64,000 bases of DNA from Corallococcus macrosporus DSM 14697 (lineage in GTDB: Bacteria; Myxococcota; Myxococcia; Myxococcales; Myxococcaceae): positions 2,830,501 through 2,894,500 of the forward strand of contig NZ_CP022203.1 of the NCBI RefSeq assembly GCF_002305895.1, read 5' to 3'. This document shows, one piece after another, positions 1 to 7,805 of this stretch. A program made the position numbers and the translations under genes. Each line of letters begins with the position of its first letter. Position 1 is the first letter of the stretch. The notes under the pieces are model-generated. The model ran no database searches. It had not been told where the DNA came from and saw only the letters and a program-made list of their open reading frames with translations.

Positions 1-255
1 CTCGGTCAACGGCGGCTGCCGCTCCGCCGCGCCCCCCGTGGTGCCCGGGTCCACGTCCGCCGCCGCCTCCGAGCCGTCCCCTCCGAAGAGGGCGTCCTCG
101 TCGGGCCGGCTCGGATCTTCCTCCGCGGGCGCCTCTTCCTGCCCGCCGCCGAAGAGGGCGTCCTCGTCGGGCCGGTCCTCGGACTGGGCCCAGGCGGGCG
201 CGCTGGTGAGGGCCGCGGACAGCACCACGGCCAGGGTGCGCGTGCGGGGGCTCAT
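1..255 (-). CDS. Secreted protein of unknown function, N-terminal part (runs off left edge)
   Basis: The first 85 codons of the last visible gene of the minus-strand envelope operon; the rest lies outside the window. Residues 1-23 form a signal peptide (basic MSPRTRT, hydrophobic core, SAPAWA before Q24). The mature start is acidic and carries the ten-residue unit RPDEDALFGG twice (residues 28-37 and 50-59), then an Ala/Asp/Gly linker. Its ATG overlaps the TGA of the upstream gene as ATGA, so the two are probably translationally coupled. In such operons the last gene is often an outer-membrane protein, but the visible part shows no fold and I assign no function. Confidence 0.7.
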   Translation of the reverse strand, partial: MSPRTRTLAVVLSAALTSAPAWAQSEDRPDEDALFGGGQEEAPAEEDPSRPDEDALFGGDGSEAAADVDPGTTGGAAERQPPLTE

Positions 256-1034
256 CGGCTCTTGCTCTCGAGCCAGGCCTTGGTGAAGAGGTTGGCCTCC
301 AGCGACCGCAGGTCCACCGTCTTGATGAGGATGGTGGTGGAGTTGCCCTTCTCGATTTCGTCGTAGATGCGCATCTCCTCGGGCACCCAGACGTCGCCCT
401 TCTTGGACTCGCTGAACATCTTCTTCCAGCGAGGGTAGAGCGCCGTGCGCATCTTCCGGCCGGACAGCGCGTACTCCTCCTGCTTGAGGAGGTTGCCGGA
501 CGCCTTGTCCACCCAGAGCTTGAGGACGGGGTAGGCCACGTCCACGCCCGGCTTGACCTTCAGCGTCAGGACATGGGCCGTGTACTTGCCCAGCTTCGCC
601 TCGCCCTCGTAGGACGGGTCATACTCCTCGGCCAGCCGCGACTCGTCGAAGTCCGCGCGGCGGCTGTCGGTGCCAGCGATGCGCTCGCGCTCGGTGCGGC
701 GCTCCCAGCGGCCCACGTTGGGGTCGTAGTTCCAGAGGTTCTTGTCCAGGCGCAGGTAGCCCTTGCCGGCCTCCGCCTTGGGCTTGGTGAAGAGCATCAT
801 CAGCTTGTCGTCCGCGTCGCGGCGGTAGACGACCAGCTCGTAGACGAGGTCCGCCTTCCCCTTCTCCTTCTGCTCCAGGTAGACCATCGCCTTGTAGTCG
901 CCGCCGTTGCGCTGGCGGTCGTCGATGGTCGCCAGCAGCTTCACCTGCTCGGCCTGCTCCAGGGCGAGCGCGGCCGGCGCGGACAGCAGCGACACGGCCA
1001 GGGCCGCGGCGGACAGCATGTTCATGAGGCGCAT
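252..1034 (-). CDS. LolA-like outer-membrane lipoprotein-sorting protein
   Basis: A 260-residue exported protein resembling the outer-membrane lipoprotein-sorting family (LolA-like fold), periplasmic proteins that bind acyl chains or lipoproteins. A signal peptide covers roughly residues 1-25 (AAALAVSLLSAPAALA). Beta-rich segments such as KGYLRLDKNLWNYDP and LKLWVDKASGNLLKQEEY are typical of this group. An internal ATG at 1025 (MNMLSAA) gives a tidier signal peptide and is an alternative start. It sits between an FtsX permease (4-bp gap) and the secreted protein (ATGA overlap), so it probably receives or carries the substrate moved by the ABC transporter. The family is clear; the substrate is inferred. 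Confidence 0.85.
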   Translation of the reverse strand: MRLMNMLSAAALAVSLLSAPAALALEQAEQVKLLATIDDRQRNGGDYKAMVYLEQKEKGKADLVYELVVYRRDADDKLMMLFTKPKAEAGKGYLRLDKNLWNYDPNVGRWERRTERERIAGTDSRRADFDESRLAEEYDPSYEGEAKLGKYTAHVLTLKVKPGVDVAYPVLKLWVDKASGNLLKQEEYALSGRKMRTALYPRWKKMFSESKKGDVWVPEEMRIYDEIEKGNSTTILIKTVDLRSLEANLFTKAWLESKSR

Positions 1035-1038
1035 GGGT

Positions 1039-2340
1039 TCACCCGATGTGGTGCATCGCCGTCACCGGCTTGAGCCGCGCGGCGAGGAAGGAGGGGATGA
1101 GCGAAATGGCGGTGGTGCATGCGGTGATGAAGGCCATGGCACCCAGGATGGACGAGGCGTGGACGGCCAGATTCAACGTGTCCGACATGATGAAGACGGC
1201 CACCACCTCCGGGACGTGCACCGCGGAGGCGTTGACGGCCAGGCACACCGTCAGCCCCACCGCCGCGCCCGCCAGCGTGCCCAACAGGCCCAGCAGCAGC
1301 GCCTCGAAGACGAACATCAGCAGCACGCGCGTGCGCTGCATGCCAATGGCGCGCAGGGTGCCAATCTCCCGGGTGCGCTCCCGGATGGCGATCCACAGCG
1401 TGTTCATGATGCCCACGCCGATGATGACCATCAGCACGAAGATGAGCACCCCGGTGAGGCTGTTGAGCGCGGTGAGCGTCCAGGTGATGAAGGAGATTTC
1501 GTCCTCCCAGTTCGTGATGTCCAGCCGCTGGCCCGTCCAGGCCTCGCGGTTGACCGTCTCGAACTTCATGAAGAACGCGCGCGGGTCGTGGTCCATCACC
1601 GTGTGGCCCGCGGCCGCCAGCGTCTGGCGCAGCCGCGCGTGCACCACCGGCACCTGGTCGAGGTCCTTGAGGTAGAGCAGCAGCGCGCCCGTCGTGTCCG
1701 CCTTGAACTGGTACAGCGAGCGCAGCGTGTCGGAGGGCACGAAGATGCCGAAGTCGCTCAGCATGCCCATGTCGGCCGCGATGGCCACCACGCGCGCGTC
1801 CACCGTGTTGCTGGCGCCCCGCAGCGTCTGGGCGGCCAGCGTCACGGATTCGCCGACCCGGACGTCCAGCTTCTTCGCCTGCTTCTCGAAGAGCAGCACG
1901 GTGTTGGGCTCGGTCAGCGCGTCCAGCGAGCCCGCGCGAAGCTGCAGCACCTGGCGCAGGCCCGGCTCGGACCGCACGTCGATGCCGCCCACGCCCACCT
2001 GCATGGAGGACGTCTCGCTCACCAGCTTGAGCCAGCCCCGGCCGCGCTGCACGGCGAAGTCCAGCTCCGGCACGTCCTTGCGGATCTGCTCCAGGATGGC
2101 CGGGTAGCCCGTGACGACGGGCGCCGCCTGGCCCGCCGTCACCTTGTAGAAGCCCGCCACGTTGACGTGGCCGGTGGACAGGGTGGTGGCCGAGCGCAGC
2201 ATCGACTCCTTCATGCCCGTGGACAGGCCCATGAGGATGACGAGCAGCGCGGTGACGCTGGCGATGGCGCCGCCCAGCAGCAGGGTGCGCTTGCGGTGCG
2301 TGCCGAGGTTGCGGAATGCGATGAGGAAGAGCTGGAGCAT
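1039..2340 (-). CDS. FtsX/LolCE-type ABC transporter permease
   Basis: An inner-membrane permease of 433 residues with MacB/LolC architecture: a transmembrane helix at about residues 20-40, a periplasmic MacB_PCD-like domain to about 280, then three C-terminal helices. The IRERTREIGTLRAIGM segment after the second helix is the conserved FtsX cytoplasmic loop that contacts the ATPase. It ends 4 bp before the LolA-like gene and starts 4 bp after a second, larger permease, so the two probably form a heterodimer as LolC and LolE do. It probably moves lipoproteins or another hydrophobic substrate out of the inner membrane. Confidence 0.9.
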   Translation of the reverse strand: MLQLFLIAFRNLGTHRKRTLLLGGAIASVTALLVILMGLSTGMKESMLRSATTLSTGHVNVAGFYKVTAGQAAPVVTGYPAILEQIRKDVPELDFAVQRGRGWLKLVSETSSMQVGVGGIDVRSEPGLRQVLQLRAGSLDALTEPNTVLLFEKQAKKLDVRVGESVTLAAQTLRGASNTVDARVVAIAADMGMLSDFGIFVPSDTLRSLYQFKADTTGALLLYLKDLDQVPVVHARLRQTLAAAGHTVMDHDPRAFFMKFETVNREAWTGQRLDITNWEDEISFITWTLTALNSLTGVLIFVLMVIIGVGIMNTLWIAIRERTREIGTLRAIGMQRTRVLLMFVFEALLLGLLGTLAGAAVGLTVCLAVNASAVHVPEVVAVFIMSDTLNLAVHASSILGAMAFITACTTAISLIPSFLAARLKPVTAMHHIG

Positions 2341-2344
2341 GTTC

Positions 2345-4453
2345 TCACTCGTCCGTCTGCATCGCCTGGAGGGGCGAGACCCGGGTCGCGAGGAACGCGG
2401 GATAGAGGGTGGAGATGGCGGAGACGCCCAGGACGATGACGAAGGCCGCCACCAGGTTGCTGGCGCTCAGCGTGGGGAAGAGCCGGGGGCCGGAGAAGAA
2501 GAAGTAGAGCGCTTCGTTGCCCGCGGGGATGCCGGCGCTGTTGAGCATGGCCATGATGCCGCTGCCCACCAGGGAGCCCGCGGCGCCGAACACCAGCCCC
2601 AGCACCAGCGTCTCCACCAGCACCATGCCCAGGATGAAGGAGCGCTGCGCGCCAATGGCCCGCATCGTCCCCACCTCGCGCACGCGCTGCATGGTGGCCA
2701 TCATCATGGCGTTGTTGATGATGACCAGCGCCACCACGAAGATGATGAAGACGGCGAAGTAGAGCACCAGCTTCCCGAGCAGCACGAACTGCCCGATGAT
2801 GCCCGCCGCCTCCTGCCAGGACACCACGCGCAGCTTCAGGCCCGCGTCCTTCGCGGCCTGCCGCAGCTCCGCCATGGTCTGCTCCAGTTGCTCGCCGTCC
2901 TTGAGCATCACCGCCGCGCTCAGCGCCACGCCCTGCTCGATCTCCTGCTGGGTGTAGACGCGCTGGAGCAGGTTCTCCCGCGTGAGCGCGCCCGTGTCGC
3001 CGGTGAAGGCGGCCTGCTCGTCCACCTCGGTGGAGGTGGCCTCCGCCACCAGCTCGTGGTCGCTGCCCTCGCCGAAGAGGGCCTCCTCGGCCTCGTCCCG
3101 GCTGAGGGCCTCCACGCCGCTCTGCTTCTGGATTTCCGCCAGCTCCGCCTTCTTGTCCGCGGTCAGGTAGCCGTACAAGTCCCGGAAGGACATCAGGTCC
3201 ATCAGGCTCAGCGCGCCGGCCATGGCGGACTTCTCCAGGCCCTTGAACTGGTAGGTGCCGTAGACCTTCACGTTGACGCTCTGCATGTAGCCGGTGCGGG
3301 TGAAGGCGGTGATGGTGAGCACGTCCCCCATGCGCAGCCGGTAGAGCTCCAGCAGCGGCGCCAGCTCCGAATAGAACTGGGCGTAGCGGGTGTCGAAGTT
3401 GGCGTCGTCGACGGTGAAGAACCGCGTGAGCAGCTTGTCCAGCGCGGGCTCCTGGCTGCCCAGCAGCTTCTGCAGCCGCGCCACCATCTTCCGCGTCTTG
3501 ACGGGGTCCAACTGGAAGATGATCTCCCGCGTCTGGGTCTGGTTCTCCTTCACCCAGCGCTGCAGGTCCGGGTCGGTGGCGATGCTCTTCTGGTTGAGGT
3601 CCCGCTCCTGCTTGATGTGGTCCATGCGGAGCGCGGACTTCATCTTCAGGAACTCCTCGTAGAAGAACTTGGACAGCAGCATGCCGCGCTGCCCGGTGGG
3701 CACCGGCTGCCCGTCGACAATCTCCATGCGGTCGAAGGTGCGCTGGAAGGCGTCCAGGTCCGTGCCGGCGTAGCGCAGCTCCAGCATGTCCCCGTCCGGA
3801 ATCTGGGGGGCGATGCGGTTCTCCAGCAGCTCCAGCGAGGCGTAGGGGTCCTCCTCGAAGGCGTCCCAGAACGCGGCGGTGCGCGCCAGGGCGAGCGCCT
3901 CCACCTCGGCGGGGTCCTTCTGGGCGCCGCCCAGCTCCTGCTCGCTCCTGGCCGTCTGCTCGGCCATCAGGTCGACCATCTGCCGGACGTGGCCCTTCAC
4001 GCTGTCGATGCTCTCGCGCAGCTCGGGCGTCTCACCGGACTCGTCGCGCTGCTTGTAGAGCGCGCGCAGGTTGGACAGCGTCAGGTCCACCGTGTTGCCG
4101 GAGGTGATGATGGCGCCGCTGGTGCCCAGGGGCACCACCGTCTTCACGTTGGGGTGCTTCTCCAGGAAGGGCTTGAGCTGGCTGAAGTCGTCCAGCGCCG
4201 CCAGGTCCGGCTCGCCGCTCATGCTGCCGTAGAGGGCCAGCGGGTCCTTGGAGTCGTCCGAGTAGACCTGGATGTGGCCCGCGACGCTGCCGATGATGCT
4301 GCGGCTCATCGCGCTGTCCATGCTGTCCATCAGCGCCCCGCCCACCACCACGAGCAGGGTGCCGAAGAAGATGATGCCGCCGATGAGCAGGTTGATCTTG
4401 CTGGAGAACAGGTTGCGGAAGGCCACCTGCAACAGCAACCGGAGCTGTCCCAT
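2345..4453 (-). CDS. FtsX-type ABC transporter permease with large periplasmic domain
   Basis: A 702-residue FtsX-family permease. One transmembrane helix lies near residues 20-42 and three in the last 150 residues, where QRVREVGTMRAIGAQRS is the FtsX loop. Between them is an unusually long periplasmic region of about 500 residues, larger than in LolC/LolE or MacB and partly helical and charged. It ends with LFATRVSPLQAM-type residues common to this family. It lies one base after the ATPase gene, and together with the 433-residue permease it would make an asymmetric pair. The extra periplasmic mass may dock the LolA-like protein or the secreted product at the operon's end; that is inference. 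Confidence 0.9.
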   Translation of the reverse strand: MGQLRLLLQVAFRNLFSSKINLLIGGIIFFGTLLVVVGGALMDSMDSAMSRSIIGSVAGHIQVYSDDSKDPLALYGSMSGEPDLAALDDFSQLKPFLEKHPNVKTVVPLGTSGAIITSGNTVDLTLSNLRALYKQRDESGETPELRESIDSVKGHVRQMVDLMAEQTARSEQELGGAQKDPAEVEALALARTAAFWDAFEEDPYASLELLENRIAPQIPDGDMLELRYAGTDLDAFQRTFDRMEIVDGQPVPTGQRGMLLSKFFYEEFLKMKSALRMDHIKQERDLNQKSIATDPDLQRWVKENQTQTREIIFQLDPVKTRKMVARLQKLLGSQEPALDKLLTRFFTVDDANFDTRYAQFYSELAPLLELYRLRMGDVLTITAFTRTGYMQSVNVKVYGTYQFKGLEKSAMAGALSLMDLMSFRDLYGYLTADKKAELAEIQKQSGVEALSRDEAEEALFGEGSDHELVAEATSTEVDEQAAFTGDTGALTRENLLQRVYTQQEIEQGVALSAAVMLKDGEQLEQTMAELRQAAKDAGLKLRVVSWQEAAGIIGQFVLLGKLVLYFAVFIIFVVALVIINNAMMMATMQRVREVGTMRAIGAQRSFILGMVLVETLVLGLVFGAAGSLVGSGIMAMLNSAGIPAGNEALYFFFSGPRLFPTLSASNLVAAFVIVLGVSAISTLYPAFLATRVSPLQAMQTDE

Positions 4454-4454
4454 G

Positions 4455-5198
4455 TCAGTGGCCTCCAGTGGCCATGACGCGGCTGGCCTCGGCGGCGCTG
4501 ATGCGGTCCAGGAACTTGCCGTCCGCCAGCCGCACCACCGCGTTGGCGTGGCTCATCACCTTCGCGTCGTGGGTGGAGAAGATGAAGGTGGTGCCCTCCT
4601 TCTGGTTGAGCTCCTTCATCAGGTCGATGATGTTCTGACCCGTCACCGAGTCCAGGTTGGCCGTGGGCTCGTCGGCGAGCACCAACTGGGGCCGCGTGAC
4701 GAGCGCGCGCGCCACGGCCACGCGCTGGCGCTGGCCGCCGGACAGCTCGTTGGGCCGGTGCCTGGCGTGGTTGGCCAGGCCCACCTGCTCCAGGAGCTGC
4801 ATCACCCGCTCGCGGCGCTGGGCCTTGTCCAGCTTGCGCTGGAGCAGCAGGGGGAACTCCACGTTCTGGAAGACGCTGAGCACCTGCACCAGGTTGAAGC
4901 TCTGGAAGATGAAGCCGATGGTGTGCAGGCGCAGGTGGGTGAGCTGGCGCTCCGTGAGCTGCTTGGTGTCCTGCCCGGCCACCCGCACCACGCCGCCGGT
5001 GGCGGTGTCCACGCAGCCGATGAGGTTCAGCAGCGTCGTCTTGCCGCTGCCGGAAGGCCCGGCGATGGAGATGAACTCACCGGCGTGCACCTCCAGGTCC
5101 ACGCCCCGGAGCGCGGGGACGACCACCTTCCCCAGGGTGTAGTCCTTGGTCACGTTCGCGATGGAGACGATGGGGGCCTGCGAAGCGGCGGGATTCAT
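4455..5198 (-). CDS. LolD/MacB-type ABC transporter ATP-binding protein
   Basis: The ATPase for the two adjacent FtsX permeases, 247 residues from the chosen start. Walker A is GPSGSGKTT (47-55), the signature is LSGGQRQRVAVARAL, and Walker B LVLADEPTANLDS is followed by the switch histidine in FSTHD. The closest families are LolD, MacB and FtsE. I chose the ATG at 5198 over the frame's upstream codon at 5261 because it follows AAAGGACG at good spacing and overlaps the regulator's TGA as ATGA. The longer frame would add 21 residues with no homology. Confidence 0.93.
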   Translation of the reverse strand: MNPAASQAPIVSIANVTKDYTLGKVVVPALRGVDLEVHAGEFISIAGPSGSGKTTLLNLIGCVDTATGGVVRVAGQDTKQLTERQLTHLRLHTIGFIFQSFNLVQVLSVFQNVEFPLLLQRKLDKAQRRERVMQLLEQVGLANHARHRPNELSGGQRQRVAVARALVTRPQLVLADEPTANLDSVTGQNIIDLMKELNQKEGTTFIFSTHDAKVMSHANAVVRLADGKFLDRISAAEASRVMATGGH

Positions 5199-5692
5199 GT
5201 GGTACGTCCTTTCGAAGTCCTGGCGGGGCGTGGCGGACGGGGAGCACGCGCCGCGCGCCACCGCTCGGCGATGCCGGAGAGCTCGTTCCTGTAGAAATCA
5301 CAGAAAGCTGACGCTTCTCGCAAGTGACGATTTCCCGCGAGCTGCGGAACGGTGAGGGCGTCGGCGCAGATGCGGGCGAAGGCGCTGAGCGAATCCTCCA
5401 CGACGCGCAGCTTGCCTTCCCAGCCCTGGGAATGGATGACGTAGTAGTGCTGCCGGTCTCCGGGAACGCTGGCCGGTTCCACCAGGTCCAGCTCCGCGCA
5501 GGCGCGGAGGTTGGTGGACACCGAGGCCGCGCTCACCTTGAGCAGCTCGGCGATGCGTTTGTTCGACAGGGGCTCGCCCGCGAGCATCAGCAGCGCGTAG
5601 ATGCGCCCGCCGATGCGCGTGCCCCCTTGCCGCTCGAAGTACAGCCCCATCGATTCGATGAAGCGGTGCTCCGCGGCGCCCAGCTCCTTCAT
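5195..5692 (-). CDS. GbsR/MarR-family transcriptional regulator
   Basis: A 165-residue winged-helix DNA-binding protein of the GbsR type. The N-terminus (HRFIESMGLYFERQG, then GRIYALLMLAGEPLS) and the recognition part NKRIAELLKVSAASVSTNLRACAELDLVE match MarR/GbsR regulators. The C-terminal part is helical with a basic, Pro-rich tail. It is first in the operon and its stop overlaps the ATPase start, so it is made with the transporter. An inverted repeat over the -35 of the predicted promoter upstream is the likely operator, suggesting autorepression relieved by a ligand. The ligand is unknown. Confidence 0.88.
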   Translation of the reverse strand: MKELGAAEHRFIESMGLYFERQGGTRIGGRIYALLMLAGEPLSNKRIAELLKVSAASVSTNLRACAELDLVEPASVPGDRQHYYVIHSQGWEGKLRVVEDSLSAFARICADALTVPQLAGNRHLREASAFCDFYRNELSGIAERWRAARAPRPPRPARTSKGRTT

Positions 5693-5763
5693 GCCCGCGC
5701 TCCGCGCCTTGCCGGGCCATGCGCCCCAGGACGGGGCGCTGAGCGGCCGGCTCGGTGGGCAGG

Positions 5764-5792
5764 CATTTAGGCGGTGGTCATCGTTCAGTCAA
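5764..5792 (-). promoter_or_regulatory. Predicted sigma-70-type promoter of the regulator/ABC operon
   Basis: On the minus strand TTGACT (5787-5792) is followed after 17 bases by TAAATG (5764-5769). The -35 is near consensus and the -10 weak, as is common for a regulated promoter. It lies about 75 bases upstream of the regulator start. Confidence 0.5.
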
Positions 5793-5799
5793 TACTGAA
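5784..5799. promoter_or_regulatory. Inverted repeat, candidate operator of the GbsR/MarR regulator
   Basis: TTCAGT-CAAT-ACTGAA is a perfect 6-bp inverted repeat with a 4-bp centre, and GTTCA/TGAAC half-sites overlap its edges. It covers the predicted -35 box, the position expected for repression by the regulator encoded just downstream. The assignment is inferred from position and symmetry. Confidence 0.5.
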
Positions 5800-5831
5800 T
5801 GAACTGTACGACGATGCAGGCATGACGGCGC

Positions 5832-5866
5832 CAGGGCCCGCGGCCGGCTGACGGCCACGGGCCCTG
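5832..5866 (-). terminator. GC-rich hairpin downstream of the 205-residue secreted protein
   Basis: CAGGGCCCG pairs perfectly with CGGGCCCTG, with further GGCC/GGCC pairing inside. It lies about 50 bases past the stop of the minus-strand gene at 5914. There is no T-tract, so it may be a weak or Rho-assisted terminator. Confidence 0.4.
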
Positions 5867-5913
5867 AAGTCCCCATGATGGGGTCCGGGTCTGTCATGCG
5901 CGCGAGTGCGTCA

Positions 5914-6531
5914 TCAGTACGTGTCGGGCGAGGTGCTGGAGCCCGTGTCCGGGTTCAGGGTGCTGTCGTCCCCGGCGCCACCGGTGCCCTCGGGCTGCTC
6001 CAGGCCGGAGCCGCCCATGTCGCTGTCCTGGTTGATGGAGGAGTCCGGCGTCAGCGTGGAGTCACCGGCGCCGCCCGTGCCAGAGAGCGAGATGCTCTTG
6101 GCGACGTTCTTGGTCTCCTTCACCTGGTAGCTGGCGCGAATCTCCTGGCCGGGGCGCAGGTCCTTGGCCTTCTTCAGGGACGGGTCGCTGAAGGTGGTGC
6201 TGCGGTCGACCTCCAGGGGGACCACCGCGCCTTGCATGTCGACGAAGATCTTGTCGCTCTCCGCCTTCACCACGCGGCCGTTGAGCTCCTTCTGGCCCAT
6301 GTTGGCCTGCTGGCCCATGGTGCCGGAGCCGCCCATGCCGGGCTCTTGGGGCGTGGTCGTCGTCTCGCGCTCAATCGTGGTGGTGTCCTGCTGGATTTCC
6401 GTCTGGCCCACCTGGCCCGAGCCACCCTGTGCCGCCGAGGAGTCCTTCGGCTTGTTCTCATCATTGTTGGCCAGGGCGGTACCGGTTCCAAGCATGGCGA
6501 TGGTGGCGAAGACGCCAACGAGCTTCTTCAT
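5914..6531 (-). CDS. Secreted low-complexity protein with DUF5666-like core
   Basis: A 205-residue exported protein. The signal peptide is MKKLVGVFATIAMLGTGTALA. After it come a Gly/Ser/Gln/Thr-rich stretch, a beta-rich core at about residues 80-145 (ELNGRVVKAESDKIFVDMQG, then LRPGQEIRASYQV), and an acidic Gly/Ser/Pro tail. In the tail GGAGD(S/D)STL(T/N)PD occurs twice. The core looks like the small beta domain of periplasmic proteins that alternate residue-modification and binding strands, but I cannot name a function. The ATG was chosen because AAGGAGA sits eight bases upstream; the frame continues upstream without coding character. It is monocistronic and points away from the T3SS cluster. 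Confidence 0.8.
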   Translation of the reverse strand: MKKLVGVFATIAMLGTGTALANNDENKPKDSSAAQGGSGQVGQTEIQQDTTTIERETTTTPQEPGMGGSGTMGQQANMGQKELNGRVVKAESDKIFVDMQGAVVPLEVDRSTTFSDPSLKKAKDLRPGQEIRASYQVKETKNVAKSISLSGTGGAGDSTLTPDSSINQDSDMGGSGLEQPEGTGGAGDDSTLNPDTGSSTSPDTY

Positions 6532-6705
6532 GGAGATTCTCCTTGGTTGTTTTGAGTGGGCGGAGGCGGCGACGTCCTCCGTTGGAGAAAACCTAGGTGC
6601 GCTCGCGGAACCGGACAGGGCTTGGTCACCCCCCTGCTGGAATGCCTGTTCGCTCTCCGGCCGGTGGTCCGGGGGCCGCGCGTCCTTGGGGAAGAAGGGA
6701 GCGCC

Positions 6706-6734
6706 TTGAAGGTGCCGGGCTTTTTCCTTACCGT
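6706..6734 (+). promoter_or_regulatory. Possible sigma-70-type promoter
   Basis: TTGAAG (6706-6711), a 17-base spacer, and TACCGT (6729-6734) lie about 60 bases upstream of the small helical gene at 6795. Spacing is ideal but the -10 is poor; weak evidence. Confidence 0.25.
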
Positions 6735-6794
6735 CGGGGGCCCAGCGCCCACTGGCCAGCCTGGCTGGTGGCCCGACAGGAGACCGCCTCCGCA

Positions 6795-7070
6795 ATGCCC
6801 CCCACCGCCAAGCCGTCACAGACCGCGCAGGACCTGCCCGCGCCCTCGTTTCCCGCCATCGAGTCGCTGCTCGAGGCGGCCTCCGTGGAAGAGGTCCGTG
6901 GCTTCTTCGAGGGCGTGAAGACGGGCCTCACCGAGCTCAAGGGCCCCAAGGTGGAGCAGGGCAAGAAGGCCCAGGCCGCCATTGGCCGCGCGGAGGAGCT
7001 GCTGGAGATGCTGGTGGAGACCCGCGAGCGGCTGATCGCCGAGTCCAAGGGGGGCAAGGGCCGGAAATGA
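6795..7070 (+). CDS. Small helical protein of unknown function
   Basis: A 91-residue protein, mostly alpha-helical and Glu/Lys-rich (VEEVRGFFEGVKTGLTELKG, then AAIGRAEELLEMLVETRERL), ending in a basic tail GGKGRK. The ATG at 6795 was chosen over upstream codons in frame because the coding character starts there. It is separated from the T3SS cluster by about 140 bases containing a hairpin and a FliA-like promoter, so it is probably a separate unit. I do not recognise the family. Confidence 0.6.
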   Translation: MPPTAKPSQTAQDLPAPSFPAIESLLEAASVEEVRGFFEGVKTGLTELKGPKVEQGKKAQAAIGRAEELLEMLVETRERLIAESKGGKGRK

Positions 7071-7111
7071 CGGTGGTTTCGCCCCGGGAGGCTCTTTTTT
7101 TCCGGGGTCAG

Positions 7112-7138
7112 GCAACCGGCGGGGCCCCCCGCCGATAA
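7112..7138 (+). promoter_or_regulatory. Candidate FliA-type (sigma-28-like) promoter of the T3SS cluster
   Basis: GCCGATAA at 7131-7138 is an exact match to the FliA -10 consensus. GCAACCGG at 7112-7119 (11-base spacer) only partly resembles the -35 TAAAGTTT. It lies 70 bases upstream of the first T3SS-cluster gene, and a FliA-like sigma factor is encoded 1.5 kb downstream. The -10 overlaps the 3' arm of a GC hairpin (7117-7134). Confidence 0.4.
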
Positions 7139-7208
7139 TGCAAGAGAGAGCATCCTGAGCATCGGTGATCTCTGACCTTTCCGCTGGAAGCAGCGCCTGG
7201 AGGAAGCA

Positions 7209-7778
7209 ATGGCGAAGATCGACAACATGATGGGCCCGAACGTTCGTCTCTCGACCAACGTCACGACGGCGCGGCAGACGCCGGACACCGGTTTCGGCGC
7301 GCGGCTTCACAACGGTCTCAACAGCGCCGCCAGCGCCGTGGGCACCGGCGTGGGCGCGATGGCGGGCATGGTCCCCGGCGGGCAGATCGTCTCCGCGGCC
7401 GTCTCCTCGATGCACACCTTCTCCTCGACGGGCGGCTCCGGCATGGGCGCGCCGTACGCGGGCGTGATGAACACCGCGGTGGGCGCGAACCTGAGCGGCG
7501 CGGTGGCGCCGGCCGGCGGCGGCGTCGTCGCGGGCGGCGGCCTGGGTGGCGCGGTGGCCGGCTCCGGCTCGCCGCTGGGCCTGGGCGCGCAGGGCACCGG
7601 CAGCACCACGGATACCGTCAACGGCAATTTCTCGCTGAACAAGATGGCCGAGGAGAACTCCAAGCTCCTGAACCTGCAGGCCGCCATCCAGCAGGAGTCG
7701 CAGACTTTCACCGCGATCTCGAACGTGATGAAGTCGCGCAACGATACGGTGAAGAACTCCATCACCAACCTTCGCTAA
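7209..7778 (+). CDS. First gene of T3SS cluster; Gly-rich protein with needle-like C-terminus
   Basis: A 189-residue protein. The first 140 residues are Gly/Ala/Val-rich and probably flexible. The last 48 residues are predicted to form a helical segment ending ISNVMKSRNDTVKNSITNLR. Laid by eye on needle subunits of the PrgI/MxiH type (ending AQSNTVKVFKDIDAAIIQNFR), the last 21 positions share A, S, N, K, D, I, N and R at the same places. No cleavable signal peptide is seen, as expected for a T3SS substrate. It heads the operon, behind a FliA-like promoter, and could be a needle or filament subunit with an N-terminal extension. The gene is clear; the role is inferred. Confidence 0.65.
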   Translation: MAKIDNMMGPNVRLSTNVTTARQTPDTGFGARLHNGLNSAASAVGTGVGAMAGMVPGGQIVSAAVSSMHTFSSTGGSGMGAPYAGVMNTAVGANLSGAVAPAGGGVVAGGGLGGAVAGSGSPLGLGAQGTGSTTDTVNGNFSLNKMAEENSKLLNLQAAIQQESQTFTAISNVMKSRNDTVKNSITNLR

Positions 7779-7805
7779 CCACGGGCGTCGCCCCAGGGAG
7801 CGTCA

